From NCBI RefSeq assembly GCF_013373865.1, contig NC_050470.1, positions 248,001 through 312,000 of the forward strand: a DNA stretch of 64,000 nt, written 5' to 3'. Shown piece by piece: positions 1-13,338 of the stretch (positions within the stretch are counted from its first letter, which is position 1; each line of letters begins with the position of its first letter). Under the pieces are notes generated by a model, which was not told the DNA's origin, ran no database searches, and saw nothing but the letters and a program-made list of their open reading frames with translations. Source of the DNA: Monomorium pharaonis. Taxonomy: Eukaryota > Arthropoda > Insecta > Hymenoptera > Formicidae. Both the position numbers and the translations under genes were made by a program.

Positions 1-980
1 GTGAAAAAAATAGAATCATTCCGTTTGTGTGTGCGTTTAAAGAAGCACAAAGAGCTTATTTTAGTCGAATGGAGGCTCGCATTACATGTCTCACGCACGT
101 GTAAACACGCGCAAAGAAGTGATTAAATAATTAATATATTCATGAGAGCCACAACAAATAGTGGTGCATATCAAAGATGGAAGTTGTTGGCAGTCGAGAG
201 AGAGCTGAGGTATTCACGAGGAGAGTCCGCGGAAGAGAAAGCTTTCCTTCCACACGTATGCACGCCGAAGATGCGAGAGAGGAGGGGTGGGGGAGAGAGA
301 AAGAGAGAGAGAAGGAAGAAAAAGGAAAAAGAAGAAGCGGGAAGACGAGCTGAAAGGCAGAGGTGGTGAAGGTGTGAAGTTGATTCGAGGTGGGGAGTTG
401 AGCAGAAGAGAGGAGAGAAAACGAGAGGATGAGAGAGCTTCGAGTATTTCGCCAACTTGGTAAGCCGAGTCGAGATCGCTCACGCGAGGATTTCTTCTCG
501 GGAAACACGCTCTCCTTTCCTCACCTTTCGCCCCTTCTCTTTTCTTTCTCGCGCACTCGTTTCCTTTCTTTATTTCTCACCCGCTCCTTGATCTCCCAAC
601 TCTGTCTGCTTCACTACATCGCGAGACCAAATCTTTCGCGAACAGATTAAGGTGCGGAATATCGAGTAATTTAGAATGTCAAATACAGCTATAATGACGT
701 ATTTACGCACACACGCTTTTCCCGTAATCCATAATAAAAGAGAGAAATAAAATGAAGCAGAAAGTATTAATTAATTTATATATATTTATATAATAACTTT
801 TTAACATAGTCTTTTATTTACAGTTTTTTAAAACTATAATAATTATTAAAAAAACAAACATATATATAATATTATTATTATATATATTTGTAATAATAAA
901 AATAACAATACGATAATTTATAATCTAATGAAACAAAATTTACTATTTCATATAATACAATAAAATTTATGAATTCTGTA

Positions 981-1054
981 TACACACGCACATACACGTG
1001 CACGCACGCACGCACGCATGCACGCACCCTCCCCCCCCCCACACACACACACAT
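981..1054. repeat. CA/CACG/poly-C compound microsatellite
   Basis: Alternating CACG units, then ten or more C, then (CA)n, within AT-rich DNA. Confidence 0.85.
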
Positions 1055-1540
1055 TATTTTAAATTTATATTAAATATAATTAAATTAAAAATATATTGTG
1101 AAAAAAATATACTTGAAATAATTTTTATATTGCATAACAATTTTTTTTAATATACATACATTAAAAAAAGCATACCATTAATTATCTCGTTTTATTTCTC
1201 ATTTATATATTTTAATATTATTGAAAAATTAAAATATTTATTTTAGGAAATTATATTTTGTGTCTTTGCTTCCTCTCTTTTGTTTTTCCAAAAATTTTAC
1301 CCTCAAAGAAGGCATCGGCGTATTTGCCATACGCGGATAGCTACCTGCCCGAGGGATGCAGGGAGATAAGAAGAGGGTCGGGAAAGAACGTCCAATGACT
1401 GAACCATGATCAAAGATAATTTCCGATCAAAGATTAAGGATTACTCCCGTGAGCCGCGCGGCCCGTCTAGGAATCAAAGTCTGCCGAAATATAAAATGCA
1501 TGAAGCGAAAATCCCAGGGGTGTACAGCACATGAAGCTAC

Positions 1541-1604
1541 TCTTTCTCTCTTTCTCTCTTTCTCTCTCTCTCTCTCTTTCCTTCCCTTTCCCTCTTCCTC
1601 TCTT

Positions 1605-1645
<41 letters not shown>
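1541..1645. repeat. (CT)n-rich microsatellite
   Basis: Interrupted CT/CTTT tract of about 100 bp. The Ser/Leu- and Arg/Glu-rich open frames on either strand are artefacts of it. Confidence 0.9.
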
Positions 1646-3004
1646 GTTTGTATGTATATACGAATGTGTATGTGTTCAGAACGAACAACTCCCAGTCCAC
1701 CCACTTTACCCTACTTAAAGGCAGATGACGCACGATCACCGCCTAACGCACATAAACTTGCGCATATTATATTATGCGATATCATAACAATAAGATAATA
1801 AAAAGTGAAGGAATATATGCAAAAATATTACGAAAGATATTTCTTGAATTATATATGACTAAAAAGACAGTTAAGAATATCTTACTTTATTCCTATACTT
1901 TCTTTCACGCATAAACTCTCAGATTCAATTTAAAAAGTTTTCTTTAATAAAGTATCATAGTGCAAATTTTTGAACTATTAATAATTTACCACTATAATAT
2001 AAATTTAAAGAAAACGAATAAATGACAATATCTTCTAATAAGTAGACTTGAATAGGAGTAGACTTTAATTTGAATAAATGTTGCCACATATATTACAAAA
2101 ATATATATTATAGAATATAGTTACGCGAGCTTTTTATAATGCATCTAAAGAAGCATTACACCTAAAAAAAGAAATAAATGCTTATCAAGTCGTAAACACA
2201 TTGAATTACTAAACAATTCGAGGTATAGGTTTTTTTCTTTGTTAAACGTACCATTACAATTATCTATATTGTAGATATATAAGAGAGAATAAGCACTTCT
2301 TACGGAGCCAAACAATTAACAAATGTAGAAATCTTTCGTATTTTCAACACGTATAGAACAGGACTTGCGTTCTATTCGGACATTATGTATTAGATTTAGC
2401 GCCCTTACAACTGTCACCGTACATAATTAGGGGTGGCTTCCCCTATCGAAACAGATGGCAACCCTTAGGCTACGAGATAATTTCGCGGAGAACAGTTGGG
2501 AAAGCGGCATAACCCCTGGTATAGAGGAGAATGATGGTAAGGAGAAAAAGTATAGGAAAGAAAAAGGGAAGGGCAGACAAATGCCGGTTGAGAATAGAAA
2601 ATTCCGCACACCAACGATAAGTTTGACAAACGAAAACGTATGTAAAAAGACCAATATGCGACGAGCATGCACATTACCAAATTTCTTCAATAATTCATTG
2701 AAATTAGACAAGCACGCGCAGCTACGGCGGAATGGATATCAGGCTCGTACACCAAGTAGGTATTAAACGTAACGGTGGCGAGGCAATCGGCAGTAACTGG
2801 ACTAAAGTGGTTTTATTCGTCGTTCAGTGCGATCAGATATGGAGACAATGAGAGACTCTCCATATTCCCGATCGCGGACCCCGGGATCTATCTATCTCTA
2901 TCCGATGCGAGACTACACTACCTAAGAGATTGCACTCGACGGCAGTAACATGCGAATTGAATGACCACCGTATAAAATTCGCATCCACCTCGACCGCTAC
3001 CAAA

Positions 3005-3050
3005 AGAGAGAGGGAGGGAGGGGGAGAGAGAGAGAGAGAGAGAGAAAGAG
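3005..3050. repeat. (GA)n microsatellite
   Basis: Interrupted GA/GGGA tract. Confidence 0.85.
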
Positions 3051-3693
3051 GTGGGATGATAATGGCCACTCGCCATCCCGATTTCAAGACCGGCAATCTG
3101 TGCGTTCGTAAAGACAATTGGATTTGGAAATCGCGCCACCCTCCCCGAGGTTTAACGCATTCATATTGTTTCAGTAGAGCAAATTCTATTGATGGCCAGC
3201 CAATCGTGCAATTCTTTTCAAAATTTTTGGGGAGATTCTCACGAATATACACGAGCATGTTGAGAAATTGTAATAATTTTAATCTATCATTCTTTTTCAT
3301 GTTCTCTAAATTTTGGCAATTAGACTCTCAAAATGAATTTATATAAACAACTTTAATTATTTATATTAAATTTTATTAAATATATAATTTTCAATTGTGA
3401 TAAAATCTGGTAACATTTTAGTTGCTTTCAATGAAGTTATTAATTTGCAATATTTATTATTATACAATATACTTATATAAATATTTTAAATTTATTGTGC
3501 AATAATATTCAACATTTGATATTTGAACTGTACATAAAGTCTACTTTAGATAATTCAGGATAAAAGAATAATTAAAATTTATATGCCATCTATTTTGATG
3601 TGTCCATTTTAGTATATGTTTCATGTATACTTTCTGATTTTTTTTAAATAGTTTATATTATACTTTCTCTGTGACGTAAGTTATATATCATAA

Positions 3694-3695
<2 letters not shown>

Positions 3696-3750
<55 letters not shown>
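3696..3750. repeat. (CA)n microsatellite
   Basis: About 27 uninterrupted AC units followed by TA/TG alternation. Confidence 0.95.
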
Positions 3751-3754
<4 letters not shown>

Positions 3755-4591
3755 TATATGTGTGTATATAATATATATAAATTTCACATAACATATTTAT
3801 AACTTATTTTGCAATAATAGCTCATAAATTTTTTATATAAATTCTCATTTAAAAAAACAAAATGTGAGGAAAGAAAACACTTTTGTATACTACTATGAGG
3901 CGCCTAGTGTGATGTAAACGACACCACATGGAGAGAAGCATTCATTTGCATCTGTTTTCATACTCTACTACTTCCGAAAATTTTATTCGCTCGCTGTTTA
4001 ATTGTGGTATACGCGAAATAATAAAGTGGAAGTAAAAGGCGAGTGTGCAGAAAGAAAAGTGTGCCGGCCAGGAGCTTAATACCCGTGTAAGTAGTAGCCA
4101 CTGCATTACAGTCAGATTCATTTGCATGCACTTTTACATCCTTCCGTCCTCAAAAAATATTTATCGCCCGAGGTTTCACCGTGACGCCTCGCTTATGAAT
4201 TATGCATGTGAAGCACGCGCGCAGGACGTAGCTCATTCCTAGCGCAATTTCGCCATTGAAGCGTAATTTCAGCAAGCTCGGGTATTAGAGCCCCTCGAGC
4301 AGCTTTTTCGTGATAGTGCTTACGAGGGAGAACGAAAAGACGTGTCATTCGGAACGACGATGATCACCTCAATTGCGTCGAAAAGAAGAGCACCGTGCGT
4401 ATTAACTTTATGATACGCCCTATGTGTGAGTATGAATTTTATTTCGTAATGTCACGAAATAAACCTTTTTCGCCGTCAATTAAGCATACGATCGATGATA
4501 TTGTGTTGTAGGCTTCTTATACATATTTATTTAAAATTTAAAAATTATATTTAATATACTTTAAATTTAGACAAAAAAGACGGAAAAAAGG

Positions 4592-4634
4592 CCACCACCA
4601 CACCACCACCACACCACCACCACCACCACCACCA
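4592..4634. repeat. (CCA)n microsatellite
   Basis: Trinucleotide CCA tract with a few CACA interruptions, immediately left of dispersed-repeat copy 1. Confidence 0.9.
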
Positions 4635-4637
4635 TAA

Positions 4638-4868
4638 TAAAAAAGGCCGTGTATAGACGCGAGAAGTGCGCATTTGATCGCGCCGTATTGTTGCAGCTTT
4701 TCCGCGGTGCTGATTGGTTTTCTCGCTTGACTCACTTCATGTTGCAAGAGTAGCTGTCATTGCGATTGAATTTTGACAGCTGTCAAATTTGTATAGATGG
4801 TTATCTATACAATATCGTTGTAATTTATTTTTAAAAAGTAAAAAATAAAAAAAATAAGTAGCGCGCGT
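4638..4868. repeat. Dispersed repeat, copy 1 (uninterrupted)
   Basis: About 230 bp that recurs at 57421-58561. It contains a 16-bp perfect palindrome around GACAGCTGTC (4772-4787) and a hairpin GTATAGAT-GGTT-ATCTATAC (4791-4810). It ends with TTTTTAAAAAGTAAAAAAT and a GCGCGCG tract. It is preceded by a CCA-repeat tract (4592-4634). It encodes nothing and is probably a non-autonomous mobile element family. Confidence 0.6.
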
Positions 4869-5421
4869 AAAGCAGTATCTAATAAAAAAATAAAATTTTT
4901 TTCTTAACAAAAATATTTAAAAAATTTCTAACTATATTAATATACACATAGATGTATTATATGAATTAATTAATTTTATATCACGTATAAATTTTTTGAA
5001 TCTTTGTTTTCAATTTTAATGAAGAAAGTGTAGTAGATTTTTTGTATAAATTTAAAAGATACGTATAGTTTTTCTTTCTTAAGGAGCAATCTCTAAAATT
5101 ATATCTTACCCATTGCTCACTCAGCGTAAATTGGAGCAATTCATTTTCATTATATAACGTTGCAAAGCTACAATATATCGGAACACTGTGTACCATTGTC
5201 AGCGCCAGATTTAACGTGACCAAAATTAAATCCCAGATTACCGATCGAATAGTACGGATTTAAGTCACCATACAAACAAACGTGGGAGACATCAGCGGGA
5301 GATATGTGGTAGATAGTTTATATTTAGAATGTGTCACAAACTTTTGCAATATACGCTAATTGATTACAAAACAATCTATACAATTAATAGCAGAATCAAA
5401 CCGTTATAATTGTTATAACAT

Positions 5422-5458
5422 TAGATATTGTGTTATTGCTATCATAACACAATATCTA
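5422..5458. repeat. Perfect 15-bp stem hairpin
   Basis: TAGATATTGTGTTAT, a 7-nt loop, then its exact reverse complement. AT-rich; no flanking target duplication seen. Confidence 0.6.
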
Positions 5459-8400
5459 TGTCTAAATCTATATTTTACACACATACATACACACCGTGAG
5501 ATAAGTAGAAATAATTATGTACTGATCTCTTAACAAAGTCATCTATCACTTCTGTTATAAAGCTAAACCAAGAACATAAATTTACGGTATATCGATATAC
5601 ATGTAAGAATATATACATATACGCTTATAAATTATTTCGGATATATTTTTTGACTAAAGATTAAAAAACTTTATTATTATTATAATTAGCAAGTTATTAA
5701 GCTTTGATATTATTATTTTTTTACTGAAAAAGATGAAAAATTGAATACTACATCTTATTATTTAATTGAAAATTAAAATACTATATCTTTTTAAAGTAAA
5801 GATAAAAATATCAAGCTGAAGTATTTTTTATAATAAGTAATTTTTATTTAATACTTTAATCGAGAATATTAAATATAAATATAGCGTTATACAACTTTAG
5901 TTAATAATAAATAAATAAATAGATATAAATTATGATTTGCATTTTTATAAAATAGAAATTTGTATTTGAAACTTTATAAAATCTTCAGAAAAATCGAATT
6001 GCACATAAAACTTTAATAAATTGTTTACCTTACTACCACAACAAAGGTTTTTTTATCGATACACAGTAAATAATAAAAAATAATATTATTATAATACAAA
6101 TAATGATAATTTGGCTAAATTAAAATCGACACTTATTCCATGTATGTTTTCTCTTCAAAAGATATTACTATACTATAGCAAGATAAATTTAACATTACCA
6201 GTGGTAAACGCTGCGAATGTCGATCGACCATTCTGCAGTAGAAGGCAAACGAAAACAAAGACCGCCACCATCCTTGGTAGGAAATTAACAGTCATCCCCT
6301 TCCTCCTTCCAGCATGTAGCTGCATCACCGATATCCGATTAACAAATTCGATGTCACGAATATAAGACCCGCATTCGCATTCTATCGGTTCACAAGTCGA
6401 GTCTCTTTTCTGTTTAATTATCCCAAGACGATTCTCCCTCTGTCCCTCGGGAATCCAACAAGGACAAGCGTTACAGCACTTCTCGCGTTGATCCGAGGGA
6501 TTCTCAGTGCGATCTTTCATTAAAAGGATTGATACTAGACCTATGTTAGAATTTTATAAAAGATTATGTCTCCGCGATACATTCTAGACGACGTGTCCCA
6601 AATCGAGAGTTGCGTAATGTCACTGCTTCGAGTCAAGAAATCTGTGTCGCAAACACCGATATTTCGAAAAGAATAAAAATACACCGATATTTTTCGTTTT
6701 TCTTTGCTGGGCAACTCGCGAGATCTTGGCGATATCGTATGCTCGTCAGTTACGGTCAGGACCCGGCGTTCGATCTGAGCGCGATACGAGAAGAGATCCC
6801 AACAACTGCGCGCCTAGGACGCCCGGCGTCGACTGGCGTTCATAGAGGTACCACTGTACCAGTAGAACCGGTCGGCGGCACACGCCGCCGTCCCGGCGTC
6901 ACGGCGCAGATCTCCGCCACCCCCGTACAAGACCTCTCACCCTTTCCTGAACCAGGCCAATCGGCGCTTGCGAGTCACCGCCCATCGCGTTGCGAGGGCG
7001 GCACCGCGCCCGAATTAAGATTTTCGACTTTTCTTAGTCGGGTCTACTCCCGCTAGCTATCTGTCTATTCTCCTTTTGCCCTCTCTCGCACCATGTTCTC
7101 TCGACACCACGCATTGTCCCCTCATTTGAGAGAGCCTGTCCCCTCTTTCTTCTTCTTCTTTTTCTTTACAGGCGTTGTACATATGAGTCACAACACTGAT
7201 GAATTACTCCCGAAGAAAACCCACAAGCCGTGAACAATTTGCATGAAACAATAATTCAAATCAGTCTGTTGTAATATGTCTAATTTTGCCTCAGATTTAC
7301 ATGTTATCCTTCCTAATTTCTTTCTATGCTGACAAAATGAAATTGAGAATTAGTGTTAGTTCAATTTTTGCTGTTTGAAATCTCATTTGAATGAAATTTT
7401 ATTCCTACTTCGCAAAAGATAGTAATTCTATTACATTTTTATATGTCATTGCTTATAATGGAATTATAATTTACTCTCTGCGCGCGTCTGCCATGAATAA
7501 ATGTAACATTCATGATCGAAATCGTTTTGCCAATCCCGATTCAGATAAAATTGAAAACAGCGTTCGTGAAATATTGGTATGTTACCTTATTAACGTTAGT
7601 GGATAAATAAATATTACATGAAAAGGCGCGATCGCATATACAACGCGATGTAAATCAAAAGCAACATATTATCATCAAAAAGTCACTATTTCGCATGTTA
7701 TATTATAATATATTATAGATATGCATATATACACTTTGCTAATGTCGCAAAAGTATGTAACAGAAAATTAATTTTATATTGTATTACATGCATAAAAGAA
7801 ACTTTAATTGCTCGAGCAAGTGCAATACGCAAACAAACGATAATTGATTTAGAGCAATTTTTATAACCTAAGTAAACACTTGTAAATAACCGAATAAATA
7901 AACATGTTACAAAAAAACTATCGTGTATTTTAATACATTGTGTGTTGTTTTTTTTACGCGACTCACTATTTCTAAACATGACTCTCGCAGGAAAGATTTG
8001 TGCAAAATGTATAACCCGACCTATCAAATTTCTTTTATTAAATAACAACCCTAGCGTGCAAAAACGTTATAATAGAAACATACAGCCCACGTTTGCCAAA
8101 GAGCAACATCGCAGAATGAAACATACGATATACAAGACTGATGAGCACGGTTGATGGTAGAATCATGTAGGATGCGGCTGCAGCGCCATTAGAATAATAT
8201 CACCCATTCTTTATCAAGAAGCAAGTCGGAGATGTGCCGTGCACTCATTTCACGTGACATTTAATTTTCGTGAAAAATCGCTGGTGAGTTTGCTCACACG
8301 AAATAGAGCGTAAAACTACTGGGATGAGTTTGGACATACTCTTCTAGATTTCGTGATCTCGTGTCACTCGAAAACGTCCAAATGCGATATTCCGCAAGTG

Positions 8401-8956
8401 GTTAATATTCAAGAATAATATCCGCATGAAATATAATTACCGATACGAGCAAACTATATTTTTTCAACGTCAATATACCGGCCACTTTGAAATAATTGAA
8501 ATAGTGTATATTAGAAATCAATTATTAGATCTCATTTTTCAGAATATTTTCTACTATGCTTACATTGTGGTGCGATAGTTAAGATGGAATATGTTTGACA
8601 ATAACAAATTAAAAATGCGAAATTGCAAGAGCGTTTGCTAATGAAGTTGGTGAATTTTTATTCTTCGCGATGTCCAATGTGCATGCGTATGTATATGTAT
8701 GTCTCTAACAAAAATTCGTTTGGAGCGTATAAAACAAACATATATGAAAGAAGTAATTTAAATTCAAATTTTACCGATGTTCATTTTAATGTAATTTTAA
8801 TCTTGATGCAAGATTGGATTTGTGTATCTGTGATGGTAATACTGCCAAGAGTAATAAGAGAAAAGTGCATTTAAAAATGTTGAATTTTTATATTAATCGG
8901 ATAGACAGCATCATGCATTGAATAATGGGTCTATAATATATATTTTTGAATTATAT

Positions 8957-8966
8957 TCTCTCTCTC

Positions 8967-9028
<62 letters not shown>

Positions 9029-9045
9029 TGTGTGTGTGTGTGTGT
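8957..9045. repeat. Compound (CT)(AT)(TG) microsatellite
   Basis: Short CT tract, about 27 AT units, then a TG tract. Confidence 0.9.
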
Positions 9046-9225
9046 AAAATATGATACATATGATATAATTGTATAAAATTATATGATGCATATGATATGA
9101 TATAATATATAAATGACATGTAAAACATTATTTTTTCTATAAAATATAATTGATTTTTTAACAAAATCTTACGTATTGAAATAAAAGAATTGTGAAAATA
9201 AAATTATTGAATAAGTTGTTGATAC

Positions 9226-9303
9226 AGAATAATTTCATAGAAGAAATAGATACAATATACTAGTTAAATTATAAATAAAACAATATTTTTTAATTTTTAT
9301 TTA
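9226..9303. repeat. Direct repeat, left member
   Basis: About 75 bp with shared AGAAATAGATACAAT and AATTATAAATAAAA that recurs at 10401-10475. It lies just left of the MITE at 9326. Confidence 0.55.
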
Positions 9304-9325
9304 TTAGTATTTATATATATTAGTA

Positions 9326-9525
9326 CACCGAAAAAAAATGTAATATAGCCAATAACATATGTGATTGCGGGCTACCAACTACATAAAATACTCAATACAA
9401 TAACATTTGCTATTAATGCAAGTACAAAGTTGATACTGCAATAGCATATATTATTGTATTGAGTATATCTGTAATTGGCAGCCCGCAATAACATATCTTA
9501 TTGAATATGTCACTTTTTTTTAGTG
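9326..9525. mobile_element. MITE with about 90-bp inverted arms and TA target duplication
   Basis: The left arm begins CACCGAAAAAAAATG and the right arm, read in reverse complement, begins CACTAAAAAAAAGTG. The arms stay alignable for about 90 bp each, sharing GCGGGCT and ATACTCAATACAATAA, so nearly the whole 200 bp folds back. TA flanks both ends (9324-9325 and 9526-9527). No coding capacity. The ends and TA duplication fit a non-autonomous Tc1/mariner-type element. Confidence 0.75.
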
Positions 9526-10400
9526 TATAAATTACGAAATCTAAAAATATAAGTTTTAAATTTTATTTAAATGATAGAAATTTTTTTTCTACAAAAGAAA
9601 CCTATTTGAAAGTTTTATTAATACATAATTCTTTGTCACTGTATGAGATATAGAGCACTACTGTCCAGTGCGATCGCATATTATTTCCACGAAAATTTCA
9701 GATTAAACATGGCAATTATATTCGGGTCGTAATTATATTTTGCCTTTATCGGCATTATCTTCAATCCACGTGCGAACCGGTATTTCGTCACTTTGCCTAT
9801 AATTTTCCAATGTACAATACATTCAGTCTATGATGCATTTATGTTTGATTTCAAGCATTAGAGAATGGATTGTTTTAATCAGAGCACAGTTGCATACAGT
9901 ATATCTTTGTACGAAAATATGACGTGCGATATTGTATTGCAAATCATATGCAAGCTGTCCCATCGAAATGGGTTGATAATATCTTTAGAACGCTTATGGG
10001 GGAGGGGGGTATAGAAAAAGATATAGAAAAATTATAAACCAACATGTAATCTCATTATTCCTTGTAATGCTAATTATGTGTAACTTATGTGCATGCGCAC
10101 GGTTTTAGAATGCAACCGCTCGTTTTTTTTTAAATTAAATTCCCGTATTTTTAATATATATTTATTGATACACAGTCTCATACATTTCATATCTTTCGTT
10201 AAAGTTTTGTTCTGTTTAAAAAATTGTTTTCAATTTTTGAAGATTTTTAAATTTAAAAGAAATTTAAAAAAGTGCAACTGCAGCTGCATATCAATCCGCT
10301 GCGAATAAACGACCTTTAGGTCAGCGTATATGAAAAATGGTTGCACAAACCACGAATATATATAGTGGATAAAAAAAATATTTACACACGCTATCTTTTC

Positions 10401-10475
10401 AGGATAATTTCATACATAGAAGAAATAGATACAATGTGCTAGTTTAATTATAAATAAAAACAATATTTTTATTTA
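10401..10475. repeat. Direct repeat, right member
   Basis: Second copy of the 75-bp sequence at 9226-9303, same orientation, about 1.2 kb away, with small insertions (CATA near the start) and substitutions. Confidence 0.55.
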
Positions 10476-11488
10476 TCTTGGTATAAAATGATAAAAACAA
10501 TTGATTAAGACGTCTTAGAATAACGTCATTTTACTTTGCATAAAATAATTTAAAAAAAAAAGTATAAAGGTACTAGCTTTTTCCAGCCCTATGTGAAACC
10601 CGAATAAATGAATGTATGATTATGATAAAAATGTATGCTTTGATAATACATATCTTGTATGTATCAATGTGTACCTTATTTTATATATATATATATATAT
10701 AGAATATGCCGTCATTACATGCGTAGATATTCGTAGAAAGTTTTCTTAATAAACAACCAAGAAAGACCTGCGTTGAAAGTTTGAGAACCGCGAGCACATA
10801 CAAATAAAAGTAGCGCGAGAGATGAAGCGGATATCCGGCGGAACGAAACGCAGACGTCTAAAAGATGGAAGACGGAAGAGAGCGAAGCTTTCATTACCTT
10901 GATGTAAGTTTTAGGCGCATCTAGGCTGATCCGCAGACCACCACCTTCTAGCGAAAAGAAGATAAACCATTCCCATTCCATCGTTATCAACAGCAAAAGA
11001 TACCATCCTCTTCTGTCCTTTGAATCCACCCTTAAAATTCTCGCTTGCACTTTCTAATTCACGTCCTTATCAGTGTTATTAGTCTCACATCTTATTCCGC
11101 GAGTCAAGATTGACATTCTGGTTATCGTCCGAGAAATTTTCCGTAAGAACAATTAACCGACCCTATCGGTTTGCGGTGCTAGTCTGGTACTTTCATCGTT
11201 AAGCGAAACTTCCGTGCTTACACAAGAACCTATGATATCTTCATCAGTGCACAAGATCATGAAGAAACTACACGAGAGATTTCACTAATAATATTTACGA
11301 ATTATGAAAATCGGAGATCCTTCACGTGAGATATGCAAAGCGACTACGCGAATAGCGCAATTTAGCAACAAGGAAAACAAGTACTTATTTTAAAGTGCAA
11401 TTTTCTAAAAAAATATGAGAACTAATCGCAATCAAAGATTAAATTAAAATAATCACAAAGCCATTCAAATTCTTATTTTAGAGAAAAA

Positions 11489-11563
11489 CTCCATTTGCTA
11501 TTACAATAACATTTACAAATTATATTCCATTTGGTAGTGCGATAACGTTTACAAATTATACTC
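11489..11563. repeat. Two-copy tandem duplication, about 36-bp period
   Basis: Two imperfect copies that share TCCATTTG at the start and TTTACAAATTATA at the end, placed directly one after the other. Confidence 0.5.
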
Positions 11564-12976
11564 CACATTCTATCTGTCACGGAAAGTTTGTAATAATTGT
11601 TTTTATATAATTGAGAATCGTTATATAAAATTGTTCAGAAAATCTACATGCCGAAGGATATGGATATAGAACGAACGCTTTGACTAGATATTGAGAGCTC
11701 GAGAAGAAAAAGGGAAGAATAGGAAAAAGAAAATGATGTGACAATCAGAGACGATTTTTTGCCCGGGACACATCTGGTCTCTTATTTTCATTTTCTCCGT
11801 CAAATGATTTCTTTCCTGCCACTAACTGAAAAACTCTGCGAACACCGTCTGCGAGTACGTCGCCTTTTTTCCGGATAACTTTCCTTATCAATTCGTATAA
11901 GATGTAAAGTGACAAAATAATCTGCGTGACAAAGTCTTTAATTAGGGCAGAATCTTTAACTTGTAAGAAAAAACTTTTTAAAAACTATCTTTAACACATC
12001 ATTATTTTTGTTTTTACGTGTTTTTGCATCTATTTTATTATTATTGCAATTTTTTAAATATTTTATCGAGCAATTTGCATTGAAAAATTTTGAAAAAGTT
12101 AAATTTCACAGCATGATAAATAAAATCTGTTTATTAAAATAATCAAAATTATTTCAATCATAAGATTGAATGAAATAATGTGGTACAATAATATTTTTAC
12201 TGTAAACTAATAACACTTACAGTTTCATATTTGATGACTTATTAAATAACTAGTTATTACTTATAATAACTTTTTATAACTGTTAACATGCATACATAGA
12301 AAGTTTATTAAAAAATACTCCAATAATTTAATAACTGTATCAGATGCACGCGTCGCACATTAAATCGTGAGCTTTTGTAGAACTTGTCACTTGTGATTCA
12401 AGTATCACGAAATATATATTGATAAACGGAGATATCCTTTCGAATACGCGCACTCACCACCGTCGTGCAATTCGATCTTCTCAATCGCGACGAGATTCAA
12501 CGGATCAGTCTCAATTCGCAAAACATTATTATCTTTGGTCGACCAGGCCGGTTTCCTTCTGCAAACAAAACTCCGTAAGCGATAGACAATTGCAGTTTCG
12601 AGACTCCCCGCTCTACTCTACAGCCAATTAAGATTCAATACAATCGATGAGGGACTATTCAAACGATGAGACAATCGGAATGTAATTGCGTCGCCCCGAT
12701 CCCACTGAATACCAATTCATTTTCCGAAGCCCGCCACCGTGCACCTTCGTCCTTTCACTTCCACCTCCCGCCAGACCGCTTTTGTCTTGTGAAAATCTTC
12801 TTACTGAGTCCGCGAGCGCCAATTCTGAAAGTTTAAATTTCTTTTCCTCGCGTCTCTTCTCTGTCAAACACCTTTTCTTCCTTAAACCGTGCGCTTTCTC
12901 CTTCTCTTTCTTTCTCTCTCAATCCTCGGTGTACCACGCCCTCCTGTAGAGCGGGCGTGCGGGGTGACAGGCAGAA

Positions 12977-12978
<2 letters not shown>

Positions 12979-13040
<62 letters not shown>
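12979..13040. repeat. (GA)n microsatellite
   Basis: 31 uninterrupted AG units in a CpG-richer island. Confidence 0.95.
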
Positions 13041-13041
<1 letters not shown>

Positions 13042-13286
13042 AAGGGGGAGAGGTGAAGTGTGGGTAGCCACCCTCAGGGACACGTAATTACGGTCTTATA
13101 TTTCACAAATATTTCGCTAGTGTGATTAATGACGTTCCTCCCTGGCTTCGTGGTGGATAAAGTAATGTACGAAGGGCGACAAAATCGAAATCATCGTGAC
13201 GGCAGCGAGTGATAATAAGAGACAAACATCATCAGCGAGAAACAGAAAGCGCTCTATTTCTAAACGATAGGAAGGATAACGAAACC

Positions 13287-13338
13287 GAACAATCCCATAA
13301 TAATCCCCCGTAATCCCTGAACAATCGCATAATAATCC
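13287..13338. repeat. Short tandem duplication, 32-bp period
   Basis: A 20-bp sequence, GAACAATC(C/G)CATAATAATCC, occurs at 13287 and again at 13319 with one mismatch. Confidence 0.6.

Larger units (their letters stand above)
1..9225. other. Gene-free stretch A
   Basis: No supportable gene. Purine-rich opening (about 230-430), AT-rich DNA, a modestly GC-richer block at 2400-3200 with only weak open frames, the dispersed repeat at 4.6-4.9 kb, and a CpG-rich island at about 6730-7040. The 148-codon frame there (6610-7056) starts in AT-rich sequence and shows no domain. Confidence 0.6.

Noticed and set aside
2833..3300. 155-codon minus-strand frame
   Set aside because: Half is a Ser/Leu/Pro run from a GA tract; the rest is AT-rich and unrecognisable.
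6610..7056. 148-codon frame covering a CpG-rich island
   Set aside because: Starts in AT-rich sequence, has no known domain, and is explained by few stop codons in GC-rich DNA.
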